A DNA stretch of 15,717 nucleotides from UBA4735 sp036569845 (GCA_036569845.1 DATCPY010000189.1:1-15717), one strand, 5' to 3'. Counted from the stretch's first letter, positions 1-10,108 are shown. Made by a program: numbers and translations. The notes: generated from the letters alone by a model not told the origin.

Positions 1-1209
1 GACCGCGACGCGTCGCTCACGCGCGCCGCGGCTCGGCAGCAGGAGGAGATCGCGCGGACCGAGGAGTACATCGACAAGTTCCGCGCCGGACAGCGATCGA
101 AGCAGTCGCGAGGGCGCGCGAAGCAGCTCGCGCGGCTCGAACGCATCGAGTCGCCGCTGGCCACGGCGAAGCACGGCTGGAGCCTCGAGGCGGCGCACCT
201 CGCCGGCGCGACGGTGCTTGAGTCCACGCCGCTGGCCGTCGGTCACGGCGAGCGGGTCGTCGTGCGGACGCCGCCGCTGCGCGTCGAGCGCGGGGCGCGC
301 ATCGCCGTCGTCGGCGCGAACGGGGCCGGGAAGACGACCCTCGTGCGGACGCTCGTGGGGCAGCTTCCGGCCCTCGACGGATTCGTCTCGAGCGCGCCGA
401 CGGCGCGCGTCGCGTTCCTCGCGCAGGCCCAGTCGGAGCTCACCGGCGACGAGACCGTGCTCGATAGCCTCCGTCAGGAGACCGGGCTCGACGAGCAGGG
501 TGCCCGCGACCTCCTCGCGCGCTTCCTGTTCCGTGGCGACGAGGTCTTCCGGTCGGTCGGCGTGCTCTCGGGCGGCGAGCGCTCGCGCCTCGCCCTCGCG
601 CGGCTCTCAGCGCGCGAGGCGAACCTCCTCGTGCTCGACGAGCCGACGAACCATCTCGATCTCGCGGCCCGGGAGCAGCTGGAGGTCGTGCTTCAGGCCT
701 ATGAAGGGACGTTGCTCTATGTCTCGCACGATCGCTACTTCATCGACAAGCTCGCCGGAGAGATCTGGGACATCCGCGACGGCGGCCTCAAGCGCTACGA
801 CGGCGGATGGACGGCTTTCGAGAAGGCTCGCGACGAGGGCCGTCCGCTGCCGGATCCCAACATGACCGCTCTCACGGCAGGTGGTCGCCCCGCGGCGGTA
901 CCGCCGCGCGCGAAGCCGCAGAGACCGTCGCGGCTGGCGGCCCGTCCCGCCCGCGCAGAACGAACGGGTCTTGCTCCGAGGCGTACGGCGTCGCGCGTCC
1001 GCAAGGTCGAGGGCGTTCGCGCGCTCGAAGCGCGCATCGCCGCGATGGAGCTTCAGCTGACGCAGCTAGCGAAGAAGCTCGAGGACGTCGCGCAGGCGGG
1101 CAACTTCATGGAGACGCGGCAGCTCGGGTCGGAGCACGCCGAGCTCGAACGGTCGCTCAAGACGCTTTACGAGGAGTGGTCGGCGAGCGCGGGAACGGCC
1201 GGGGAGTGA
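1..1209 (+). CDS. ABC-F family ATP-binding cassette protein (5' end cut by window)
   Basis: This is the C-terminal ~402 residues of an ABC-F protein; the reading frame is open from base 1, so the true start lies outside the window. ABC-F proteins are soluble twin-ATPase proteins that act on ribosomes (translation factors or antibiotic protection) rather than as transporters. The first ~60 visible residues are the charged inter-domain linker (EEIARTEEYIDKF followed by a K/R-rich helix), typical of ABC-F. The second ATPase domain follows: Walker A GANGAGKTT at about 105-113, signature LSGGERSRLALARL from about 189, Walker B with LDEPTNHLD at about 212-220, and SHDRYF with the switch His. The last ~70 residues form a charged coiled coil like the ABC-F C-terminal domain, after a basic, low-complexity P/R/A stretch. 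The subfamily cannot be fixed without the first half. The stop overlaps the coaE start (GTGA). Confidence 0.93.
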   Translation, partial: DRDASLTRAAARQQEEIARTEEYIDKFRAGQRSKQSRGRAKQLARLERIESPLATAKHGWSLEAAHLAGATVLESTPLAVGHGERVVVRTPPLRVERGARIAVVGANGAGKTTLVRTLVGQLPALDGFVSSAPTARVAFLAQAQSELTGDETVLDSLRQETGLDEQGARDLLARFLFRGDEVFRSVGVLSGGERSRLALARLSAREANLLVLDEPTNHLDLAAREQLEVVLQAYEGTLLYVSHDRYFIDKLAGEIWDIRDGGLKRYDGGWTAFEKARDEGRPLPDPNMTALTAGGRPAAVPPRAKPQRPSRLAARPARAERTGLAPRRTASRVRKVEGVRALEARIAAMELQLTQLAKKLEDVAQAGNFMETRQLGSEHAELERSLKTLYEEWSASAGTAGE

Positions 1210-1823
1210 GCGCGTTCGTCGTCGGGCTGACCGGCCCGATCGGAGCGGGGAAGAGCACCGTGGCGGCGATGCTCCGCGAGCTGGGCGCGCGGGTCTTGGA
1301 TGCCGACGCCATCGCCCGTGACGAGCAGAGCCGCGGTACGACCGGCTACAGCGCGATCATCCAACAGTTCGGCACGGCGGTCCTTGGCGAGGACAAGGAG
1401 ATCGACCGGCGGAAGCTTGCGGACATCGTGTTCGCGGATCCGCGGCGGCTCGAGCGGCTCGAGAAGATCCTGCATCCGCGAGTGATCGCCCGGATCCTCG
1501 AAGCGCGGAAGATGCTGCCCGACGATCAGGTGCTCGTCGTCGAGGCGATCAAGCTCGTCGAGACCTCGCTCCGCAGCATCTGCGATCGGGTCTGGGTCGT
1601 GCTCGCGCAGCGCGAGCAGCTGCTTTCGCGTCTCGCGAGCCGGGGCATGAGCGAGGCCCACGTCGCGGCGAGGCTCGCGGCGCAGGCCGGCGAAGAGGAG
1701 CTCCGCCGCGCCGCGGACGTGATCATCCAGAACGACAGCGACCGCGACGCACTGAGCGCCGCGGTCGCCAACGCATGGTCCGAGGTACGGCGAGCTAGGG
1801 GGCGGTCTTCGTCGGCACCTTGA
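1206..1823 (+). CDS. coaE: Dephospho-CoA kinase
   Basis: CoaE phosphorylates the 3'-hydroxyl of the ribose of dephospho-CoA with ATP, the last step of coenzyme A synthesis in the cytoplasm. The 205-residue product has the usual family length. It shows the P-loop GPIGAGKST at 10-18, the DADAIA motif at 32-37 (canonical D-A-D), LHP at 89-91, and the late ADVIIQND motif near 170-177 in place of the common AD-x-VI-x-N. The usual D-x-PLLFE motif is replaced by VEAIKLVE at 112-119, a divergent version that keeps the final Glu. The GTG start at 1206 overlaps the ABC-F stop by four bases, so translation is probably coupled; the frame is open further upstream but that part is antisense-like shadow. 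The last 29 bases overlap the convergent cpaB gene. Confidence 0.93.
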   Translation: MSAFVVGLTGPIGAGKSTVAAMLRELGARVLDADAIARDEQSRGTTGYSAIIQQFGTAVLGEDKEIDRRKLADIVFADPRRLERLEKILHPRVIARILEARKMLPDDQVLVVEAIKLVETSLRSICDRVWVVLAQREQLLSRLASRGMSEAHVAARLAAQAGEEELRRAADVIIQNDSDRDALSAAVANAWSEVRRARGRSSSAP

Positions 1824-2580
1824 TCCCGAACTTGTAGACGTCCCCGAACGTCGCGCCGGTCGTCGCAGCCTGTCGCTGGTCCTGCGCGGCGCGTAGCAGC
1901 ATCTGCAGGGTCCCACCCGCGGAGTTGAGGTATGCGATCTTCTCGGCGGTCTGCGCGTCGGTGCGGATCGTGTAGACGGCCGCAGCTCGTGCGAGGATCA
2001 CGACGTTCTGCAGAACGACCTTCGCCGAGAAGTCCGGGATGCGGTTCGGGTCGGTGCCCGTCAAGAACTTCGCGGGGTCGAACTGGAACGTGAACATGAT
2101 GTCGACGATGTCGCCGACCGCGACCGCGCCACCCGCGGCGTTCGCGTCCGCCACCGTGATCGACACGGCCCGATAGTCCGGCGTGCCGGCGGCGATGGGC
2201 TGGCCGGCCACGGGCTGCGCGTTCGGCGGGAAGACGGTGAAGGTCGCTGCGCCCGCCGCGGCGAACTTCGTCGGAAGGATCGGCTCGCCGGCGCTGATCT
2301 GCACCTGGACGATCTTGCCGATCACCTCGTCCGGCTTGGTGAGCGCGGACAGCGGCGCGAGATCGGTCGGATATTTCTGGACCTTGAGATCCGCCGCGGT
2401 CAGCGCCGTACGCGTCGGGATGTCGTGCGACGCCACGAGGACGTCGGTCGTCTGCACCGGCGGCGGCGCCTCGGTCTTCGAGCCGGAGCTCAGCACGAAC
2501 GTGCCCGCGCCGGCCAGGATGGCGATCAGGATCCCAACGATGAGCACGAGGCGGGCGCGCCGCTTCGAACGGTCTTCCAC
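1795..2580 (-). CDS. cpaB: Flp/Tad pilus assembly protein CpaB (RcpC)
   Basis: CpaB/RcpC is a periplasmic or envelope-anchored subunit of the Tad (tight adherence) type IVc pilus machine. The 261-residue protein has a basic N-terminus (RSKRRAR), one membrane segment at about 10-31, a Pro-rich spacer, then a SAF-like domain at about 45-108 containing VASHDIPTRTALTAADL and the VIGKIVQVQISAGEPIL region, which is diagnostic of CpaB. The C-terminal half (~110-250) fits the RcpC domain, including a VAVGDIVDIMFTF stretch. The GTG start is supported by AAAGGA five bases upstream. It is the second gene after tadE (30-base gap) and ends inside coaE on the opposite strand. No cpaA, cpaF, tadB or tadC lies in the window, so the core machine must be encoded elsewhere. 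Confidence 0.88.
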   Translation of the reverse strand: MEDRSKRRARLVLIVGILIAILAGAGTFVLSSGSKTEAPPPVQTTDVLVASHDIPTRTALTAADLKVQKYPTDLAPLSALTKPDEVIGKIVQVQISAGEPILPTKFAAAGAATFTVFPPNAQPVAGQPIAAGTPDYRAVSITVADANAAGGAVAVGDIVDIMFTFQFDPAKFLTGTDPNRIPDFSAKVVLQNVVILARAAAVYTIRTDAQTAEKIAYLNSAGGTLQMLLRAAQDQRQAATTGATFGDVYKFGIKVPTKTAP

Positions 2581-2610
2581 AGTGTTCCTTTCCTCTCGCT
2601 GCTGCGAAGG

Positions 2611-3219
2611 TTAGTTGATGACGACCGTGATCCGCCCAGGCAGGCGGATCCACGGGGCGCCCTTGCCGGGGTCGTCCGGCAGGAAGGGCTGCAGGAGCGG
2701 CATGAACACCTGCAGGTGGTAGTAGCTCTCGACGTACATGAAGTAGCCCTTGCGCGTCGTGTTCGTCCCGTCGGTCGTCGTGTACTCGTAGCAGAGGAGC
2801 GTGTCGCCGTTGTCGTACCACTTCTCGAGGGTCGTCCCGGTCGGGACCAGGCAGGCCGCGCCAGCGCCGCTGGCCGCCGTGCCCGACGTCCAGGCCGCGC
2901 TCGCCGAGAAGTTGGTGGTGTTGCTCGTCCGGTTCATCACCAAGACGCCCTTCGCGTCGACCTCGCGGTCGAGGAAGCCGTCGTTCCGCGCGGTGTCGTT
3001 CGCGCTCTGCGACAGGTTGTTGTCATACACGTAGACCGACGCCCAGCGAGCGCCCTCGCGGACGGCGTTGTTGAGCGTGAGATACACGGCGAAGATCAGG
3101 CCGAACTGCATGATCCCCATGAGGATGTACATGAGGATCGGTAGCAGCAGCGCGAATTCGACGAGGTTCTGGCCTTCCTCGCCATGGTGGAACGCCCGCA
3201 GACGGTGCAATCCGCGCAC
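2611..3219 (-). CDS. TadE-like pseudopilin
   Basis: This 202-residue protein begins with a short basic leader, then GEEGQNLVEFALLLPILM (13-30) and a continuous hydrophobic helix to about residue 47, followed by NNAVREGARWAS (50-61). That combination is the TadE/TadG signature: a prepilin-like peptide cut after the leader, Glu at the fifth mature position, and the AxREGARYA motif. TadE-like proteins are minor pseudopilins of the Tad pilus. The remainder is an extracellular Ser/Thr/Asn-rich domain with two Cys (123, 143) that could form a disulfide. It is somewhat longer than a minimal TadE because of this domain. The GTG start has GAGG five bases upstream, within GAGGAAGG. It heads a two-gene operon with cpaB, and its promoter carries a LexA-type operator. 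Confidence 0.87.
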   Translation of the reverse strand: MRGLHRLRAFHHGEEGQNLVEFALLLPILMYILMGIMQFGLIFAVYLTLNNAVREGARWASVYVYDNNLSQSANDTARNDGFLDREVDAKGVLVMNRTSNTTNFSASAAWTSGTAASGAGAACLVPTGTTLEKWYDNGDTLLCYEYTTTDGTNTTRKGYFMYVESYYHLQVFMPLLQPFLPDDPGKGAPWIRLPGRITVVIN

Positions 3220-3238
3220 GCCTTCCTCTTTTCTCTGA

Positions 3239-3268
3239 ACCCTAGGAACGCACGTTCTGGAGCGTCAA
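3239..3268 (-). promoter_or_regulatory. Putative sigma-70 type promoter of tadE-cpaB with a LexA box in its spacer
   Basis: Read on the minus strand, TTGACG (3268 to 3263, five of six to the -35 consensus) is followed after 18 bases by TAGGGT (3244 to 3239, a weaker -10). The expected transcript would start about 13 bases before the tadE GTG, leaving just room for the GAGGAAGG ribosome-binding site. The spacer contains the whole palindrome GAACGTGCGTTC, so a bound repressor would directly block polymerase. Promoter assignment is inference from sequence only. Confidence 0.5.
3245..3258 (-). promoter_or_regulatory. LexA/DinR-type SOS box upstream of tadE
   Basis: On the minus strand the site reads AGAACGTGCGTTCC, a perfect GAAC-N4-GTTC palindrome core. 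It agrees at 13 of 14 positions with the Bacillus DinR/LexA consensus as I recall it (CGAACRNRYGTTYC). It lies 26-39 bases upstream of the tadE start and 146-159 bases upstream of uvrB. LexA itself is not encoded in the window. Confidence 0.7.
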
Positions 3269-3360
3269 TAGGTCCTTTGTCAGCACAACGGCTGCGACCG
3301 ATATTCGGCGCGCTCGCGCCCGGTGCGCGGTTGGTAGCATCGAATGGAACCACCAGCCGG

Positions 3361-3398
3361 GTCGCAGTTCGAACACACGTTCTAGAATGAGCCAGAGG
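3361..3398 (+). promoter_or_regulatory. Possible uvrB promoter elements and ribosome-binding site
   Basis: TAGAAT at 3383-3388 is a five-of-six match to a -10 box. At 16 bases spacing upstream sits only a weak -35 (GTCGCA, 3361-3366). The LexA core occupies the spacer directly before the -10, matching the geometry at tadE. AGAGG at 3394-3398, five bases before the ATG, is the likely ribosome-binding site; with this -10 the transcript would start almost on top of it, so the leader would be extremely short or a further-upstream promoter is used. Confidence 0.35.
3370..3383 (+). promoter_or_regulatory. LexA/DinR-type SOS box upstream of uvrB
   Basis: The site reads CGAACACACGTTCT: a perfect GAAC-N4-GTTC core with 13 of 14 matches to the recalled Gram-positive LexA consensus. 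It ends 20 bases before the uvrB ATG. It abuts a possible -10 (TAGAAT) and overlaps a second inverted repeat, GTTCGAAC, at 3367-3374. uvrB is a classic SOS gene in many bacteria, which makes this the expected place for an operator. Confidence 0.8.
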
Positions 3399-3403
3399 CC
3401 CCC

Positions 3404-5518
3404 ATGAGCAGCTCCAGCGAGATCCTCCAGGTCCCACTCGATCGGCCCTCGGGCCGGGCGGCGTACGACCTCGTCCTGCCGTGGCCGCTTGCCGGCGACC
3501 AACCGAAGGCCGCGGCCGAGCTGAGCGCTGGCCTCGCCCGGGGCGATAAGTGGCAGACCCTCAAGGGCGTGACCGGCTCGGGCAAGACGGTCACGATGGC
3601 CCAGGTCATCGCGGACTCGGGTCGCCCGGCCCTGGTGCTGGCGCACAACAAGACGCTCGCGGCGCAGCTCTACGGCGAGTTCAAGGAGTTCTTCCCGAGC
3701 AACGCCGTCCAGTATTTCGTCTCGTACTACGACTACTACCAGCCCGAGGCGTACGTCCCGCGGAGCGACACCTACATCGAGAAGGACTCCTCGCGGAATG
3801 AGGAGATCGACAAGATGCGCCACTCCGCGACGCGCTCGTTGTTCGAGCGGCGGGACGTGATCATCGTCGCGTCGATCTCATGCATCTACGGCCTCGGCGC
3901 GCCGGTCGACTACGGCGCGGTCACGGTGCGGCTCGTCAAGGGCGAGCGCACGCGGCGCGACACGGTCCTCCGCCACCTCGTCGACATCCAGTACGAGCGG
4001 AACGATCAGAGCTTCGTGCGCGGGAAGTTCCGCGTGCGCGGGGACACGCTCGAGATCCACCCGGCGTACGACGACCTCGCGGTCCGGATCGAGTTCTTCG
4101 GCGACGAGATCGAACGCATCACGGAGCTCGATCCGCTCACCGGAGAGGTGCTCGCGGAGCGCGACCGCATCGACATCTACCCGGCGCGCCACTTCGTGAC
4201 GCCGCGCGAGAAGCTGAATGAGGCGATCCATGACATCGAGCAGGAGCTCGCCGAGCGCGTGACGGAGCTCCAGGACGCCGGCCGGCTCCTCGAGGCGCAG
4301 CGCATCCTCCAGCGGACGAACTTCGACCTCGAGATGTTGCGCGAGACCGGCACGTGCCACGGCATCGAGAACTACTCGCGCCATCTCGCGCGGCGACCGG
4401 CCGGCAGCCGCCCGTGGACGCTGCTCGACTACTTCCCGCCGGACTTCCTCATGTTCATCGACGAGTCGCACATGTCCATCCCGCAGGCTCGCGGCATGTT
4501 CTTTGGGGACAAGGCCCGGAAGGACATCCTCGTCGAGTACGGATTCCGCCTGCCGAGCGCGCTCGACAACCGGCCACTGACGTTCAAGGAGTTCGAGGAC
4601 CGGCTTGACCAGACGGTCTTCGTCTCGGCGACGCCGGGGCCGTACGAGCTCGAGCGCACGCCCGTTCTGGTCGAGCAGATCATCCGCCCCACCGGTCTCG
4701 TGGATCCCGAGATCGACATCCGCCCGACCGATGGGCAGATCGACGACCTCCTCGGCGAGATCAACCTTCGCGTGCAGCGCGGCCAGCGGTCGATCGTCAC
4801 CACGCTCACCAAGAAGATGGCCGAGGATCTCGCCGACTACCTCCGCGAGATGGGGGTCAAGGTCCACTACCTGCACTCGGAGATCGAGACGATCGAGCGG
4901 GTGGAGATCCTGCGCGACCTGCGGCTCGGCGTGTACGACGTGGTCGTCGGCGTGAACCTGCTGCGCGAGGGCATCGATCTTCCCGAGGTGACGCTCGTCG
5001 CCATCCTGGACGCGGACAAGGAGGGCTACCTCCGGTCGGAGGGCTCGCTCATCCAGGTGATCGGCCGTGCCGCGCGGCACCTCGAAGGCCGCGTGATCAT
5101 GTACGCCGACCGGCGCACCGCGTCGATGGACAAGGCGATCAACGAGACCGACCGCCGGCGGAGCCTGCAGATCGCGTACAACACCGAGCACGGGATCGAG
5201 CCGACCAGCATCATGAAGGCGATCCGCGAGGTCGGCATGCGGCTGAAGCAGGTGGCCGAGGTCGAGGGCGAGTACGAGAAGCGCGGCCGTCCGATCGCCG
5301 CCGGCGAGATGCCGCGCGACGAGCTGGCGCGGCTCATCAAGGATCTCGAGTCCCAGATGAAGGAGGCGGCGAAGCAGCTCGAGTTCGAGCGCGCGGCGGC
5401 GCTTCGGGACGAGGTCGTGCAGCTGCGGGGGATCCAGGTGCTCGAGCTGGGACCGGAGGCCGGGCTCGCGGGCGGGCCGACGACGAAGCGGGTCGTACGG
5501 CGGAGGAGGGGGATCTAG
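3404..5518 (+). CDS. uvrB: Excinuclease ABC subunit UvrB
   Basis: UvrB is the central DNA-damage verification helicase of nucleotide excision repair: it is loaded by UvrA, opens the duplex at the lesion and recruits UvrC. The 704-residue product is full length. Visible elements are Walker A GVTGSGKT (55-62), the strand-separating beta-hairpin YYDYYQPEAYVPRSDTYIEK (108-127), helicase motif II DESH (353-356), the SATP motif, the GVNLLREGIDLPEV motif, QVIGRAAR of motif VI, and a C-terminal UVR domain (about 649-676, QLEFERAAALRDEV) for UvrC contact. It ends in a basic tail. The ATG is supported by AGAGG five bases upstream. A LexA-type box immediately upstream indicates SOS induction. It is the first gene of a long rightward transcription unit and its stop overlaps the next start by one base. 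Confidence 0.98.
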   Translation: MSSSSEILQVPLDRPSGRAAYDLVLPWPLAGDQPKAAAELSAGLARGDKWQTLKGVTGSGKTVTMAQVIADSGRPALVLAHNKTLAAQLYGEFKEFFPSNAVQYFVSYYDYYQPEAYVPRSDTYIEKDSSRNEEIDKMRHSATRSLFERRDVIIVASISCIYGLGAPVDYGAVTVRLVKGERTRRDTVLRHLVDIQYERNDQSFVRGKFRVRGDTLEIHPAYDDLAVRIEFFGDEIERITELDPLTGEVLAERDRIDIYPARHFVTPREKLNEAIHDIEQELAERVTELQDAGRLLEAQRILQRTNFDLEMLRETGTCHGIENYSRHLARRPAGSRPWTLLDYFPPDFLMFIDESHMSIPQARGMFFGDKARKDILVEYGFRLPSALDNRPLTFKEFEDRLDQTVFVSATPGPYELERTPVLVEQIIRPTGLVDPEIDIRPTDGQIDDLLGEINLRVQRGQRSIVTTLTKKMAEDLADYLREMGVKVHYLHSEIETIERVEILRDLRLGVYDVVVGVNLLREGIDLPEVTLVAILDADKEGYLRSEGSLIQVIGRAARHLEGRVIMYADRRTASMDKAINETDRRRSLQIAYNTEHGIEPTSIMKAIREVGMRLKQVAEVEGEYEKRGRPIAAGEMPRDELARLIKDLESQMKEAAKQLEFERAAALRDEVVQLRGIQVLELGPEAGLAGGPTTKRVVRRRRGI

Positions 5519-6225
5519 TGGTACTCGGAGTGCTGGCGACCGTGGGGATCCTGGGCGCCATCGTGGGCGCGATCGTCCTCGCGATGCGTGGTGGCCGGGG
5601 CGGGGTCGAATGGGCGCCGCGAAATCTGGTCCGGATGTACCTCTACATCGCCTCTATGGCCGGGATCATCGTGCTCGTCGTCGGGCTCTCGGGCATCCTC
5701 ACCGTCGGGTTCGCGGCGGCCTTCGGCAACGCCTTCGTGTACGGCGACACGTCGGCCTTCGGGCCCGTGCCGGCGTGCGGGCCTGCCACCGATCCGAACC
5801 TGAAGTGCACGCCCGGGGTGAACGTGGACATCGTTGCGCAGCAGCAGCGCGAGCAAGACCGGCGCCGCGCCGACGACCTCATCAAGGGGATCACCTTCAC
5901 GGTCTTCGGCGCGCTCTTCTGGGGCGCGCACTACGCCGCGCGCCGCGGGGTCATGGGCTTCGACGAGCTCACCTCTGGCCTGCGGCGCGGCTACCTCATG
6001 CTCGGGACCGTGATCTTCGGCATCGCGACGGTGATCCTGCTGCCGACCGGCATCTACCAGGCCCTCTCCTATCTGATCCTGCCCGCAGCCAACGGCGTGT
6101 TCCGGCAGGGCGCCGGCGATTCGCTGCCCGGCGGGCTCGTGACCCTGCCGGTCTGGCTCATCTATCTCTGGCTCGTCGTGCGCGACCTGCGAGCCGTGCC
6201 GGCCCTCCCGGCGACCATTCCCTAG
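5518..6225 (+). CDS. Five-helix membrane protein of unknown function between uvrB and uvrA
   Basis: The 235-residue product is an integral membrane protein with hydrophobic segments at about 2-22, 39-67, 122-141, 158-180 and 204-222. Between the second and third lies a polar loop of ~50 residues with two Cys (87, 97) and a charged QQQREQDRRRADD helix. No catalytic motif is recognisable. It faintly resembles the DUF5671-type small membrane proteins, but I cannot assign it. The GTG start at 5518 shares its first base with the uvrB TAG stop and has an excellent ribosome-binding site (GGAGGAGGGGG at 5502-5512, five bases away), so the start is well supported. Its stop codon is immediately followed by the uvrA ATG with no gap, so it is locked into translation of both repair genes. 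Function is unknown. Confidence 0.85.
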   Translation: MVLGVLATVGILGAIVGAIVLAMRGGRGGVEWAPRNLVRMYLYIASMAGIIVLVVGLSGILTVGFAAAFGNAFVYGDTSAFGPVPACGPATDPNLKCTPGVNVDIVAQQQREQDRRRADDLIKGITFTVFGALFWGAHYAARRGVMGFDELTSGLRRGYLMLGTVIFGIATVILLPTGIYQALSYLILPAANGVFRQGAGDSLPGGLVTLPVWLIYLWLVVRDLRAVPALPATIP

Positions 6226-9111
<2,886 letters not shown>

Positions 9112-9121
9112 GGCGCGGCGC

Positions 9122-10090
9122 GTGAACGCGGTCGATCTCCTCATCGTCGCGTCCCTTGTGTTCGCGGCCATCATGGGCATCCGCGCCGGGTTCGTCGCGA
9201 CGCTCTACGGGCTGATCACCTGGGTCGTCGCGATCCCCGTGGCGCTCTTCCTTCAGGGGCCGCTCGGATCGTTGCTCGCGCGTGTCGGCCTCGCCGTCCC
9301 GCTCGCCCGGACGCTCGGCTTCGTCATCGTGCTGCTCGTCGTCGAGAGCGGCTTCGCGCTGCTCGGGACGTTCGCCGTCGTGCCCTTCGTGAAGCGCCTC
9401 CACGCCGATCGTCGCTTCGGCACCGCCGACCGCGTGCTGGGCGTCGTGCCGTCGATCGTGCGCGGGCTCGTTATCGCCGCAGTTGCGCTCGCCGCGGCGC
9501 TCGTCCTGCCCGTCGGCAACGATGTGCGGAACGCGATCGATGGCTCCCGGATCGGTCAGGTACTGGTGGAGCAGGTCGCTGCCGTCCAGCCGGCCCTCGG
9601 CGCGATCGCCGGCGGCGAGGGTGACAGCGCCCCGCTGTTCGTCACGAAGCTGGCCGCGGATCAAACCGAGAAGCTCGATCTCCCGGACGGGCTCACCCTC
9701 GTCGCGGATCCGGTGGCGGAGCAGGAGATGCTGAAGCTCCTGAACGACGAGCGGACATCCCGCGGCCTCCCGGCGCTCGAGCTCGACCCGCGGCTCGTGC
9801 CGATCGCGCGCCAGCACTCGGAGGAGATGTTCAAGCTCAAGTACTTCGGCCACCAGTCGCCTGCCAACGGGTCGCCGTTCGATCGGCTCGCCGCGGCGAA
9901 GATCTCGTACAGCCGTGCCGGAGAGAACCTCGCGTACGCGCATTCCGTCGTCGTGGCGCACCGCGGTCTCATGGACAGCCAGGGCCACCGCGAGAACATC
10001 CTTCGGCCGGAGTTCACGCGCATCGGCATCGGGGTCATTTCGGCCGGCTCCTACGGGCGGATGTTCACCCAGCTCTTCGTGACGCCCTAG
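9122..10090 (+). CDS. CvpA-family membrane domain fused to a CAP (SCP/YkwD-like) domain
   Basis: The 322-residue protein has two parts. Residues 1-~135 hold four hydrophobic segments (about 4-20, 24-45, 62-90, 108-130) and the CvpA-like opening VDLLIVASLVFAAIMGIRAGF. Residues ~195-322 form a CAP domain of the bacterial YkwD type: LLNDERTSRGLPAL, YFGHQSP with His244, RAGENLA with Glu268, and GHRENIL with His289 and Glu291. These are the four residues of the CAP cavity that can bind a metal ion in other CAP proteins. The CAP domain is probably outside the membrane, joined by a ~60-residue linker. The biochemical role of bacterial CAP domains is unsettled. The GTG start follows the uvrA stop by ten bases, with GAGG eight bases upstream; it likely belongs to the same transcript. 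Confidence 0.85.
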   Translation: MNAVDLLIVASLVFAAIMGIRAGFVATLYGLITWVVAIPVALFLQGPLGSLLARVGLAVPLARTLGFVIVLLVVESGFALLGTFAVVPFVKRLHADRRFGTADRVLGVVPSIVRGLVIAAVALAAALVLPVGNDVRNAIDGSRIGQVLVEQVAAVQPALGAIAGGEGDSAPLFVTKLAADQTEKLDLPDGLTLVADPVAEQEMLKLLNDERTSRGLPALELDPRLVPIARQHSEEMFKLKYFGHQSPANGSPFDRLAAAKISYSRAGENLAYAHSVVVAHRGLMDSQGHRENILRPEFTRIGIGVISAGSYGRMFTQLFVTP

Positions 10091-10108
10091 CGCCCACTCC
10101 TGATCGGC

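Noticed and set aside
807..1205. Upstream in-frame extension of coaE.
   Set aside because: The extension is an out-of-frame reading of the ABC-F C-terminus. The P-loop of CoaE should lie near residue 10, which fits the GTG at 1206.
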